Of a stretch of 64,000 nt of DNA, positions 8,438 through 16,504 are shown one piece after another. The notes below the pieces were generated by a model, which ran no database searches, had not been told where the DNA came from, and saw nothing but the letters and a program-made list of their open reading frames with translations. Position 1 is the first letter of the stretch, and the number at the start of each line of letters is the position of its first letter. The position numbers and the translations under genes are program-made. Source of the stretch: Burkholderiales bacterium (GTDB taxonomy: Bacteria; Pseudomonadota; Gammaproteobacteria; Burkholderiales; JAEUOS01); assembly GCA_947473125.1 (NCBI GenBank), contig CANJDH010000002.1, forward strand, positions 1 to 64,000, given 5' to 3'.

Positions 8438-9420
8438 ATCGGCGCGCGCTCGTCTCGCTCCTGATCCTCGGCGTGGCGCTGTTGTTGCTGCCGCTGTTCG
8501 CCAACAGCTACCTGCTGTCGGTGGCGACGCTGATCCTGTTCTTTGCGTTTGCCGGCCAGGCCTGGAATGTGATGATGGGCTTTTGCGGCCAGCTCTCGCT
8601 CGGGCACTCGCTGTATGTCGGCGTGGGCGCCTATGTGGCGGCCGGCTTGTTCGTGCATCTCGGCATCGGCCCCTGGGCCGGCGTGTGGCTGGCTGTTGCG
8701 CTGTGCGTGGCGCTCGGGTGCACCATCGGTTTTCTCGCCTTTCGCTTCGGCATCTCGGGCGTGTATTTTGCATTGCTCACGATTGCGTTTGCCGAGTTCA
8801 CGCGCATCGGCTTCGACCACCTGCAATGGACCGGCGGCCCAGGCGGCCTGTTTTTGAAAGTGGCGCAGCGCGACACCATCGACATTGCCAATTTTCGCGG
8901 TCCGCCGGCCATGTATTACTACGCCATCCTGGCGCTTGCCGCCGGTGCGCTGGCCTTGTGCAGCTGGTTGCTCAAAAGCCGCGCCGGCTTCTACTGGCAG
9001 GCGATCCGGGAGAACGAAGAAGCCGCGCAGGCCCTTGGCATCAATACCTTCCGCTGGAAGATGCTGGCCGTGGCGATCAGCTCGGCCATGACCGCGGTGG
9101 CCGGAGTGTTTTACGCGTTCTATTACAACAACCTGTTCCCCGAGCAGATATTCCATATCAGCCGCTCGATTGAAATCATCCTCGGCCCGATCATCGGCGG
9201 CGTCGGCACCCTGTTCGGGCCGATCCTGGGTGCCGTGGTGTTGACAGTGCTGGCCGACGGCATCACCGAACTGCTCGCTGCCGTCGGCGTCGAAGTGCCG
9301 GGCATCAAACAGGTGTTCTACGGCATCGTGCTGCTGATGGTGATCATGTTCTTGCCCAACGGCATCTGGCCCACGCTGGCAAGGAAGCTTGGCCTGGTGC
9401 ACGCCGAGGGGGGCAAATGA
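8434..9420 (+). CDS. Branched-chain-amino-acid-type ABC transporter permease (LivM family)
   Basis: A 328-residue membrane protein read from a GTG at 8434 (GTGA overlap with the LivH-type gene). It has about nine hydrophobic segments and the LivM-type motifs AWNVMMGFCGQLSLGHSLY and GFYWQAIRENEEAAQALGIN, the latter being the cytoplasmic loop that contacts the ATPases. A longer in-frame open reading extends upstream through the LivH gene but encodes non-family sequence. The stop overlaps the ATPase start. Confidence 0.88.
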   Translation: MNRRALVSLLILGVALLLLPLFANSYLLSVATLILFFAFAGQAWNVMMGFCGQLSLGHSLYVGVGAYVAAGLFVHLGIGPWAGVWLAVALCVALGCTIGFLAFRFGISGVYFALLTIAFAEFTRIGFDHLQWTGGPGGLFLKVAQRDTIDIANFRGPPAMYYYAILALAAGALALCSWLLKSRAGFYWQAIRENEEAAQALGINTFRWKMLAVAISSAMTAVAGVFYAFYYNNLFPEQIFHISRSIEIILGPIIGGVGTLFGPILGAVVLTVLADGITELLAAVGVEVPGIKQVFYGIVLLMVIMFLPNGIWPTLARKLGLVHAEGGK

Positions 9421-10148
9421 GCGCGCTGCTCGAAGTGCGCAATCTGTCGAAGGCGTTTCGCGGCCTCAAGGCGGTGAACAACGTCAGCTTCGAGGTACCT
9501 GCCAAGGGCATCGTGGCGCTGATCGGCCCGAACGGCGCGGGCAAGACCACCTGCTTCAACCTGATTGCCGGTGAATTCGCCGCAGACACCGGCGAAGTGC
9601 GGCTCGGCGGCACACTGCTCAGCGGCATGCGCTCCGACCAGGCCTGCAAGGCCGGCATCGGCCGTACCTACCAGGTGGTCAAGCCATTTCCCGAAATGAC
9701 GGTCGAAGAAAACGTGGTGGTCGGCGCGCTCAACCGTGCGCCAACGGTGGCGGCGGCGCGATGTGCCGCCAACGAAGTGTTGAAACTGGTGCACCTCGAC
9801 AAAAAGGCCCATATCCGAGCGGCACACCTGACGCTGCCCGAACGCAAGCGCCTTGAAGTGGCGCGCGCGCTGGCAACGCAACCCCGGATCCTGCTGCTTG
9901 ATGAAGTCATGGCCGGCCTGCGCCCCACCGAGGTAGACGAAATTGTCGCGGTGTTTCGCACCGTGAACCAGGAAACCGGTCTCGCGATCCTGTTCGTCGA
10001 GCATGTGATGCGCGCCGTGATGGCACTGGCGCAAGAAGTGGTGGTGCTGCATCACGGCGAAATGATCGCGCGCGGCGCGCCCGATGCTGTGGTGCGCGAC
10101 CCGAAGGTGATCGAGTCGTACCTGGGAGCGGAGGCCGTCGATGGCTGA
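9417..10148 (+). CDS. ABC transporter ATP-binding protein (LivG family)
   Basis: A 243-residue ABC ATPase. Walker A GPNGAGKT, Q-loop region GRTYQVV, Walker B ILLLDEVMAGL and switch His in LFVEHVM are present. The signature region reads LTLPERKRLEVARALA in place of LSGGQ, a degenerate form usual in LivG-type subunits. The ATG overlaps the LivM stop, and its own end overlaps the next ATPase start by eight bases, consistent with one polycistronic message. Confidence 0.9.
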   Translation: MSALLEVRNLSKAFRGLKAVNNVSFEVPAKGIVALIGPNGAGKTTCFNLIAGEFAADTGEVRLGGTLLSGMRSDQACKAGIGRTYQVVKPFPEMTVEENVVVGALNRAPTVAAARCAANEVLKLVHLDKKAHIRAAHLTLPERKRLEVARALATQPRILLLDEVMAGLRPTEVDEIVAVFRTVNQETGLAILFVEHVMRAVMALAQEVVVLHHGEMIARGAPDAVVRDPKVIESYLGAEAVDG

Positions 10149-10881
10149 CGCCGCCGCCAGCGCAGGCAACCGGACCTTGCTGCAAATTGAAGGGCTGAAC
10201 CTCTTCTATGGCGACGCGCAGGCGCTCGCCAATATCTCGATGCAGGTGCTGGACAAAGGCATCGTGGCGGTGGTTGGCGCCAACGGCGCCGGCAAGACCA
10301 GCCTGATCCGCGCCATCGCCGGGATCGAGAGGCCACGTGCCGGCTCGATCCGGTTCAAGGGCAGCGAAATTGTCGGCCTGCCCAGCCACGCGATCTGCGA
10401 ACTCGGCATCGGCCAGGTGGCAGAGGGTCGGCAGATCTTTCCGACCATGAGCGTCGCGGAAAACCTCGAAATGGGCGGCCTGCTCAAACGCGCCCGGCCC
10501 CGTGCTGCGCAGGCCATGGAAGACGTCTTCACGCTGTTTCCGCGCTTGCGGGAACGGACCCACCAGGCCGCCGGTACGCTATCGGGCGGTGAGCAGCAAA
10601 TGCTCGCCATCGGCCGCTGCCTGATGGGCAATCCCGAACTCATCATGTTCGACGAGCCCTCGCTGGGCCTGGCGCCAGCCGTGGTGCAGGAAGTGTTCCG
10701 CGTCATCAAGGCACTCAACGCGCGCGGCATCACCATCGTGCTGGTCGAGCAGAATGTGGCCGCCTCGCTGCGCCTGGCAACACGCGCCTACGTGCTCGAA
10801 ACCGGCGAAGTGGCGCTCGAAGGCTCGGGCGCGGAACTGCTCGCCGACGACCGGGTGCGCAAGGCGTATCTGGGGCTGTAG
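10141..10881 (+). CDS. ABC transporter ATP-binding protein (LivF family)
   Basis: A 246-residue ABC ATPase that would form a heterodimer with the LivG-type subunit. Walker A GANGAGKT, the LivF-type segment GIGQVAEGRQIFPTMSVAENLEMG, signature LSGGEQQM, Walker B LIMFDEPSLGLAP and switch VLVEQNV are all intact. It is the last gene of the transporter operon. The next gene is convergent, about 50 bases away, and no strong terminator is seen between them. Confidence 0.9.
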   Translation: MADAAASAGNRTLLQIEGLNLFYGDAQALANISMQVLDKGIVAVVGANGAGKTSLIRAIAGIERPRAGSIRFKGSEIVGLPSHAICELGIGQVAEGRQIFPTMSVAENLEMGGLLKRARPRAAQAMEDVFTLFPRLRERTHQAAGTLSGGEQQMLAIGRCLMGNPELIMFDEPSLGLAPAVVQEVFRVIKALNARGITIVLVEQNVAASLRLATRAYVLETGEVALEGSGAELLADDRVRKAYLGL

Positions 10882-10932
10882 GCCGCGCCCGCGGAAGCCC
10901 GCAGCGGGAGTGCGGTGCGGCCCGGTAAGGGC

Positions 10933-11145
10933 CTATTTCCCGGTGTGCGCTACCCGATAGGCGAGGCCCGTTTCGCTGGGCGCCGCTTCCATGCGCACGG
11001 GCTGGTTGCAGCCCGGGCAATCGGCATACCAATCCACGCCGCTCTGGTACACCCTGGGATCGCTCAGGTCACTGCCGAACGCATGCTCATCCAGATGCTG
11101 CGCATGAAAGATGATTTCGTTGCAGTGCGGGCAATGCTGGTTCAT
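10933..11145 (-). CDS. Small zinc-ribbon protein
   Basis: A 70-residue protein with two CxxC knuckles: CPHC at residues 5-8 and CPGC at residues 44-47. A zinc-ribbon fold is the natural reading. No other domain is present and no function is known. A candidate ribosome-binding stretch (GGAAGGGA) lies about eight bases upstream of the ATG. The FNR-like palindrome at 11205-11222 lies about 60 bases upstream of this gene. Confidence 0.6.
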   Translation of the reverse strand: MNQHCPHCNEIIFHAQHLDEHAFGSDLSDPRVYQSGVDWYADCPGCNQPVRMEAAPSETGLAYRVAHTGK

Positions 11146-11204
11146 GGGGAAGTCCCTTCCATAAATCCTGACTGGCTACAGTGTGCGAACAAACCACTCC
11201 AAGC

Positions 11205-11222
11205 GTTTGACCCATGTCAAAC
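11205..11222. promoter_or_regulatory. FNR/CRP-family-like palindrome
   Basis: GTTTGAC-CCAT-GTCAAAC, a perfect inverted repeat of seven bases with a four-base spacer. The core TTGA-N6-TCAA matches FNR/FixK-type half-sites, but the inner position is C/G in place of the T/A of a standard FNR box. It lies in the divergent region between the zinc-ribbon gene (minus) and the DUF1304/Rieske genes (plus). Confidence 0.55.
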
Positions 11223-11265
11223 CTCAAGGAGGATATAAAAATACTCCGCCGCAATCCTTCAAGAA

Positions 11266-11321
11266 CCGCTCCCACCAACGATTTTCTGCCATACCGTCCA
11301 TAACACCCGCTCCCACCAACG
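11266..11321. repeat. Two direct copies of a 15-base repeat
   Basis: CCGCTCCCACCAACG occurs at 11266-11280 and again at 11307-11321, start-to-start 41 bases. On the opposite strand the unit is CGTTGGTGGGAGCGG. Related intergenic sequences occur at about 38396 (TTTGGTGGGAGC) and 50779 (GTTGGTGGGGGCGGG), suggesting a short dispersed REP-like element. Confidence 0.6.
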
Positions 11322-11405
11322 GTTTCGTGACTCCGGTTTTCTCCGATTTTGTACGCGGCTCAGCACTGTAAGCTTGCACGCATCCCATCCCTCTGCTGAT
11401 AATCC

Positions 11406-11762
11406 ATGACACCCATCGCCAACATCGTCGTCGGCCTCGTCGCCGCGCTGCACATCTACTTCCTCGTGCTCGAGATGTTCCTGTGGGACAAACCACTCGG
11501 CCTGCGCACCTTCAGGCAGACGCCAGAGCACGCCGCCATCTCCAAAACCCTCGCTGCCAATCAGGGCCTGTACAACGGCTTTCTTGCCGCCGGCCTGATC
11601 TGGGGCATCACCCTCGGCCCGGCCGGCGCCAGCGTCAAGATATTCTTCTTGTGCTGCGTGGTGGTGGCCGGCGTGTATGGTGCGGCGACCGTAGGCAAAA
11701 AAATCCTGTTTGTGCAGGCATTGCCGGCCGCGATCGGATTGGCCCTGGTGCTGCTGTCGTGA
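11406..11762 (+). CDS. DUF1304-family membrane protein
   Basis: A 118-residue protein with four hydrophobic helices and the DUF1304 layout: LVAALHIYFLVLEMFLWDKPLGLRTF, then NQGLYNGFLAAGLIWG, FFLCCVVVAGVYGAAT and a final helix. Function is unknown. Its stop overlaps the GTG start of the Rieske oxygenase alpha subunit, so co-expression is expected. It might help with membrane passage of a hydrophobic substrate, but that is inference only. Confidence 0.85.
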   Translation: MTPIANIVVGLVAALHIYFLVLEMFLWDKPLGLRTFRQTPEHAAISKTLAANQGLYNGFLAAGLIWGITLGPAGASVKIFFLCCVVVAGVYGAATVGKKILFVQALPAAIGLALVLLS

Positions 11763-13042
11763 AGCAGGCGATAGACCCAGCATGGCCGCGCGACGACTTC
11801 TCGCGCGTGCCGTATGCAGTCTTCACCGATGCCGAGATCTATCGCCTGGAAAACCAACGCATTTTTCGCGGCCCCGTGTGGAATTACCTGTGCCACGACA
11901 TCGAGCTGCCAAAGACCGGTGATTTCGTCACCACCTGGGTCGGTGACACCCACGTGATCGTGGCGCGCAATGGCGCAGGCCTGGTGCACGCGTTTGAGAA
12001 TTCCTGTGCCCATCGCGGCGCCAAGCTCACGTCTGCCGTGCGCGGCAATGCGGCGCACCTGACCTGCCCGTACCACTTGTGGACTTACACCCTCGAAGGG
12101 GACCTGCAGGGCGTGACCTTTCAACGCGGCGTGGGTGGCAAGGGTGGCATGCCGGCCTGCTTCGAGAAAAAGGACCACGGGCTCAACAAGCTGCGCGTCG
12201 CAATCTACGGCGGCCTGGTGTTCGGCACCTTCAGCGACCATGCGCCGCCGCTGGAAGAATTTCTCGGGCCGCACTCGCTGTCACAGATCGACCGTCTGCT
12301 GGTGCAGCGCAAACCCAAGGTGCTGGGATATCTGCGCCAGCGCATCCCCGGCAACTGGAAGCTTTACAACGAAAACGTGCGCGACCCGTATCACGGTTCG
12401 CTGCTGCACCAGTTCCAGGTGTCGTTCGGCTTGCAGCAACCCACCATGCGCGGCGGCATCAAGCTCGACGCCGATTTAAAGAACACCTGGAACCATTCGA
12501 TCATTACCGAACAGGACGCGGCCAGCCAGAAAATCGTGGCCGAAGCCTATGCCGGCACCGGCAAGTTCAACCCCGACCTGAAAATGGCCGACCCGGCATT
12601 GACCCGCGTGCCGCTGGACCTCGGTGACAACTACAAGACCACCATCCTCTCCATGTTCCCCACGCTGATCGTGGCGCAGGTAGATAACACCTATGCGATA
12701 CGGCACCTGCGTCCCAAGGGGCCGGACCTGGTCGAGCTGCACATCACCTACCTGGGCTTTGAATCGGATACGCCCGAGCAAACCCGCGACAAGCTCCTGA
12801 CGGTCAACTTCATCGGGCCGGCCGGCTACATCTCGCTGGAAGACGGTGAGGCGCTGCGCCTGGTACAGCAAGGCATACGTCATCGGCGTCCGGGAGGCCA
12901 CGAAGTGCTGGAGATGGGCGGGGTCGGGCCGATCGTCGATACCGACTATCTGTCGCAGGAGATTTCGATACGCGGCTTCTGGTCGTTCTACCACCAGATC
13001 ATGGGGCTGCCCGCTGCCGGCCGGGCAGAGGCGACGCCATGA
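11759..13042 (+). CDS. Rieske non-heme iron oxygenase, alpha subunit (salicylate 5-hydroxylase / anthranilate dioxygenase type)
   Basis: A 427-residue catalytic subunit started by a GTG at 11759. The Rieske [2Fe-2S] ligands are C83-x-H85 (SCAHRG) and C103-x2-H106 (CPYHLW). The mononuclear iron site is D209-x2-H212-x4-H217 in ENVRDPYHGSLLH. The stretch IPGNWKLYNENVRDPYHGSL and the nearby LGYLRQR resemble NagG/AndAc-type enzymes that hydroxylate aromatic carboxylic acids. The upstream longer reading is out-of-frame shadow of DUF1304. The beta subunit follows with a four-base overlap, but no ferredoxin or reductase gene is adjacent, so electrons must come from proteins encoded elsewhere. The exact substrate is unknown. 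Confidence 0.9.
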   Translation: MKQAIDPAWPRDDFSRVPYAVFTDAEIYRLENQRIFRGPVWNYLCHDIELPKTGDFVTTWVGDTHVIVARNGAGLVHAFENSCAHRGAKLTSAVRGNAAHLTCPYHLWTYTLEGDLQGVTFQRGVGGKGGMPACFEKKDHGLNKLRVAIYGGLVFGTFSDHAPPLEEFLGPHSLSQIDRLLVQRKPKVLGYLRQRIPGNWKLYNENVRDPYHGSLLHQFQVSFGLQQPTMRGGIKLDADLKNTWNHSIITEQDAASQKIVAEAYAGTGKFNPDLKMADPALTRVPLDLGDNYKTTILSMFPTLIVAQVDNTYAIRHLRPKGPDLVELHITYLGFESDTPEQTRDKLLTVNFIGPAGYISLEDGEALRLVQQGIRHRRPGGHEVLEMGGVGPIVDTDYLSQEISIRGFWSFYHQIMGLPAAGRAEATP

Positions 13043-13539
13043 CCCGCGACATGATCGACTGGACGATGCAGGCGCGGGTGGAAGCGTTTTTGTACGAATA
13101 TGCCGCCAGCCTTGACGAAGAGCGTTTCGACGACTGGATCACGTTATTCGACGCGGCCGGCTGCACCTACGAGGTGTTGTCGCGCGAGAACCGCGACCTC
13201 GGTCTGCCGGCACCGATCATGGGGTGCTACTCCTACGGCATGGTGTGCGACCGCGTGGCGATGTTGGTCAAGGGCGTGCTGACCTATCGCCACAACCACC
13301 TTCTCCGACAGGTGGGAAACGTGCGGGTGCGCGGCGACGCCGGGAATGCCGGCGCTGAATTAAGCGTTCGGGCCGGGTTGGTGGTCTATCAATCCGACGA
13401 GGAAGGCGTATCGTCGCTTTACATGGTGGCGCGCTATGAAGCGCAACTCACCGACATCGGCGGCAGTTTCCTGATCAGGCGCATGGCCGTGGCGGTTGAT
13501 TCGTTCGGCATCGATACGATGCTCGCGGTGCCCCTCTGA
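13039..13539 (+). CDS. Aromatic-ring-hydroxylating oxygenase, beta subunit
   Basis: A 166-residue NTF2-like small subunit that would assemble with the alpha subunit into an alpha3-beta3 hexamer. The family pattern is visible as FLYEYAASLDEERFDDWITLFD near the N-terminus and a following strand-rich half with HNHLLRQVGNVRV. It is structural, without catalytic residues. The ATG overlaps the alpha-subunit stop. The next gene is convergent about 60 bases away. Confidence 0.88.
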   Translation: MTRDMIDWTMQARVEAFLYEYAASLDEERFDDWITLFDAAGCTYEVLSRENRDLGLPAPIMGCYSYGMVCDRVAMLVKGVLTYRHNHLLRQVGNVRVRGDAGNAGAELSVRAGLVVYQSDEEGVSSLYMVARYEAQLTDIGGSFLIRRMAVAVDSFGIDTMLAVPL

Positions 13540-13597
13540 GCGGCCGTTCAGGCGCGCATTGGTGCGATCGTGCGCAGCGGCCAGGTCGGCTGGCGCG

Positions 13598-14356
13598 TCA
13601 GTGTCCGTAGAAGTGCATGCCGCCATCCACAGGAATCACGGCACCCGTGATGTAGCGCGCCAGCGGGGACGCCAGAAACGCCACCAGGTGACCAATATCC
13701 TCGGGCTCGCCAAAATAGCCGATCGGGATGTTCTCGGCGATGAAGGCGCGGCGCGAGGCTTCGGTGGGGTGCAGCTTTTCGAGGATCTGTTCGCTGTTGA
13801 TGCGCCCCGGTGGAATCGTATTGATGGTGACGCCGTCGGCCGCGACGTCGCGCGACAGGCCCTTGGCCCACAGGTGTAGCGCCGCCTTGGCGGCGCTCGC
13901 GGCATTGAGCGAGCGCGGCTCCATCGAGCCGCTGATGTTGATGATGCGCCCCCAGTGGCGCACGCGCATCGCCGGCAGCAGCGCTTCGGTGAGGTGGCGC
14001 GCCGCTGTGAAGTTGAGGGCAAAGGCTTCCTCCCAGGCGGCGTCGACGGCGTCGGTAGTGAGCGGCCGTGAGCCGCCGGCGCTGTTGACCAGTATGTCGA
14101 TGGTGCCGAGCGCGCTGCGCGCGGCGGCGGCGATGCGCGTGACTTCGCCGCCATCGGTGATGTCGCCGGCCAGCACCAGCGGCGGCGGGGCGCCGCTGGC
14201 GGCAATTGCGGCAGCGAGTGCTTCGAGCTTGTCGGCACGGCGTGCGGTGATGGCGAGGCGTACGCCCTCGCCGGCCAGCACCCGCGCAATGCCGGCGCCA
14301 ATGCCCGAGCTCGCGCCGGAGACCAGCGCGGTGCGCCCCTGTAAATCGATTTGCAT
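13598..14356 (-). CDS. SDR-family oxidoreductase lacking the catalytic tyrosine
   Basis: A 252-residue classical-length SDR. The NAD(P) motif GASSGIG is at residues 14-20 and NSAGG at 91-95. The active-site segment is ISGSMEPRSLNAASAAKAAL: the lysine (K157) is present, but the position four residues before it, normally Tyr, is Ala153. Without the usual acid/base Tyr it may use another residue, catalyse a different step or be a binding subunit. It is the last gene of the TRAP/CoA operon, 28 bases after the SMP-30 gene. A diol-dehydrogenase role for the Rieske product is possible but unproven. Confidence 0.85.
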   Translation of the reverse strand: MQIDLQGRTALVSGASSGIGAGIARVLAGEGVRLAITARRADKLEALAAAIAASGAPPPLVLAGDITDGGEVTRIAAAARSALGTIDILVNSAGGSRPLTTDAVDAAWEEAFALNFTAARHLTEALLPAMRVRHWGRIINISGSMEPRSLNAASAAKAALHLWAKGLSRDVAADGVTINTIPPGRINSEQILEKLHPTEASRRAFIAENIPIGYFGEPEDIGHLVAFLASPLARYITGAVIPVDGGMHFYGH

Positions 14357-14384
14357 GATGTTCTCTATTGTCGAATCAAGCGCT

Positions 14385-15251
14385 TCAGGCCGCGAGCGGG
14401 ATGCCGGGTTCGAAAACGCTGGCGCAGAGTACCCGCCCGCCCTTGGGCGCGGTGACCACCAGCGAGCGTCGGTCGGTGCCGGCGAAACACACGTTGGTCG
14501 GAAAACTCGGGCCCAGCGGCACCAGGCGCTGACCCTTGCCGCAGGCCTCGATCACCACCAGTGCATCTGCCTTGGTCGCGGCCACCCAGAGGCGACCTGA
14601 CGCATCGAAGGCCATGCCGTCGGGTTCGCCATGCAACAGCGTTGCGTAGATGCCGGCGTGGCGCCAGCCGTCTACCGATTTCACCAGCTTGATGACGTGG
14701 CCGCGATGCGTCTCGCCGACAAACAGCGTGTCGGGGTCGAGGCCGAAGGCCAGGCCGTTCGGATGCGCGAGGCCGTCGAGGATCACTTCGCAAGCGCCGG
14801 TCACGGTATCGAGCGCGCGCAGGCAGCCCGGCTTGGGCTCGTGCGCTTCGGAAGAGCCGGTCGGGTCGGTGAACCAGAGGCGTCCGTCAGGGCCGAAAGC
14901 GCAGTCGTTAGGCGCGTTGAGCCCGCCTTGCAATACCAAGTTCACGTCGCCGTCGATACCAACCTTCTGGATCGACGGCACGCAGGCAATCGACGATTTG
15001 GTCGGCACCACCTTGCCGCCGTTTTGCGCAACCCAGAGATTGCCGGCCGCATCGATGGCTATGCCATTCGGGCCGCCGCCGGTTTCGACCAGCGGCTTTG
15101 CCTCGCCGCCGCCGAGACCGACGCTGAACAGCATGCCGCGATTGATGCTGGTGAACACCACTTCATTGCCGCGCGCCACCGGGCCTTCGGTAAATCCGCA
15201 GCCGGTAGCCAGCTCGTGCCATTCAAGATTCAGGACGGCATCGGTACTCAT
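14385..15251 (-). CDS. SMP-30/gluconolactonase/LRE-family protein
   Basis: A 288-residue six-bladed beta-propeller. The metal-binding pattern of SMP-30 lactonases is visible: Glu in GFTEGPV, Asn in LNAPNDCAFGPDGRLWFTD, Asn in AHPNGLAFG and Asp in GEPDGMAFDASGRLWVA. Such enzymes open lactones using a divalent metal. The start overlaps the CoA-transferase stop (ATGA), placing it firmly in the TRAP/CoA operon, which suggests a lactone intermediate or product. Confidence 0.87.
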   Translation of the reverse strand: MSTDAVLNLEWHELATGCGFTEGPVARGNEVVFTSINRGMLFSVGLGGGEAKPLVETGGGPNGIAIDAAGNLWVAQNGGKVVPTKSSIACVPSIQKVGIDGDVNLVLQGGLNAPNDCAFGPDGRLWFTDPTGSSEAHEPKPGCLRALDTVTGACEVILDGLAHPNGLAFGLDPDTLFVGETHRGHVIKLVKSVDGWRHAGIYATLLHGEPDGMAFDASGRLWVAATKADALVVIEACGKGQRLVPLGPSFPTNVCFAGTDRRSLVVTAPKGGRVLCASVFEPGIPLAA

Positions 15252-16504
15252 ATGGATTTCTCCAGCGTTTCGCGGTCGCGCGGATCGGCAATCGCAATCA
15301 AAGCCTTGCGGCGCTGCGACAGAGGTTTATCGGCCAGCTCGGCAATGCCCCATTCGGTGGCGATGATGTCGACGTCGCTGCGCGCGGTGGTCACCACCCC
15401 ACCCGAGAGCGAGGCCACGATGCGCGATTTTCCGCTCGGCGTGCGCGAGCGCAGCACGACAAATGAGCGGCCGCGCGCCGCAGCGCGTGCACCGCGCACG
15501 AAATCGACCTGCCCACCGACGCCGCCGACAAAGCGGCCGACGTATTCGGCATTGACCTGGCCGCTGAGGTCCACTTCGATGGCCGAGTTCACCGAGATGA
15601 AGCGGTCGAGTTTGGCCATCACTGCCGGATCGTGGGTATAGACGCCTGGATAGAGACTGATCTCGGACATCTTTTCGGCTTCGCGGTAGAGGCGGTGCGT
15701 ACCGTAGAGCGCGCAGCAGACGCTGAACCCGGCATCGATGGTCTTGGCGGCATTGGTGATAACGCCGGCTTTCATCAGGTCGAGGATCGGGTCGCTCAAC
15801 ATGCCGGTGTGCACGCCGAGGTCCTTGTGGCCACGCAAGGCTTCGAGGATCGCCGAGGGCACGCCGCCGACGCCCACCTGGATGGTGGCGCGGTCTTCGA
15901 TGTAGGGCAGCACGTGGGCGGCGATGGCGCGGTCGGTATCGTCGGGCACCGCCAGCGGCATTTCGGCCATCGGCACATTGCTGTGCACCAGCACGTCAAT
16001 GTCTTCACGCCGCACCCCGCCGCGCCCGGGGATCACCGGCGCGTTCTGGTTGATTTCAGCGATCACCACGCGCGCATGCTTGATCGCGCCGGCCGAATAA
16101 CCGTGGTCTGCACCGAGTGTGTAGGTGCCGTCTTCGGAGGCGCGTGACAACTGCACGAAGAACACGTCGGGGCGAAACTTGCCGGCGACCACGTCGTTGC
16201 AAAAGCGGCTGAAGTGCACCGGGTGCACGTCGATCAATCCGGCCTTCGCGAGGCGCGCATGGGTGCCGAGGCCACCGAAGCCTTCGAACGACAAGTGGTC
16301 GGCATGCTCGGGCTGCAGGGTCGCGCTGAACGAAATCGACAGGTAGACGCGCACCCCGCCGAGCAGAGAGCGCTGCGCCACCAAAGCCTCGATCAGGGTG
16401 AGGGGCTCGGCGCTGCCCTGCCCCCACAGCACGCGCTCGCCCGGGCGCACCCACTTGCGCAGGTCGAGGTCGGCCGCCGCCACTTCCAGGCCGGCCCTAG
16501 CCAT
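15248..16504 (-). CDS. Acetyl-CoA hydrolase/transferase-family CoA-transferase
   Basis: A 418-residue protein of the 4-hydroxybutyrate/acetate CoA-transferase family. The ATG at 16504 is chosen because the sequence upstream of it is non-homologous and lies within the ligase gene; the coding ends overlap by eight bases. Family features include DVFFVQLSRASEDGTYTLGADH, AEINQNAPVIPGRG, the glycine-rich IQVGVGGVPSAILEAL and DLSGQVNAEYVG. The reaction would move CoA between acyl-CoA and a free acid, so the operon has two CoA-activation routes (this and the ATP-dependent ligase). Confidence 0.87.
   Translation of the reverse strand: MARAGLEVAAADLDLRKWVRPGERVLWGQGSAEPLTLIEALVAQRSLLGGVRVYLSISFSATLQPEHADHLSFEGFGGLGTHARLAKAGLIDVHPVHFSRFCNDVVAGKFRPDVFFVQLSRASEDGTYTLGADHGYSAGAIKHARVVIAEINQNAPVIPGRGGVRREDIDVLVHSNVPMAEMPLAVPDDTDRAIAAHVLPYIEDRATIQVGVGGVPSAILEALRGHKDLGVHTGMLSDPILDLMKAGVITNAAKTIDAGFSVCCALYGTHRLYREAEKMSEISLYPGVYTHDPAVMAKLDRFISVNSAIEVDLSGQVNAEYVGRFVGGVGGQVDFVRGARAAARGRSFVVLRSRTPSGKSRIVASLSGGVVTTARSDVDIIATEWGIAELADKPLSQRRKALIAIADPRDRETLEKSI

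Noticed and set aside
10882-10932. Possible terminator between the LivF-type gene and the convergent zinc-ribbon gene
   Set aside because: GC-rich repeats are present but no continuous stem with a T run on either strand was found.
12476-12994. Minus-strand open frames opposite the Rieske alpha gene
   Set aside because: They mirror the third-base GC bias of the real gene and show no protein family pattern.
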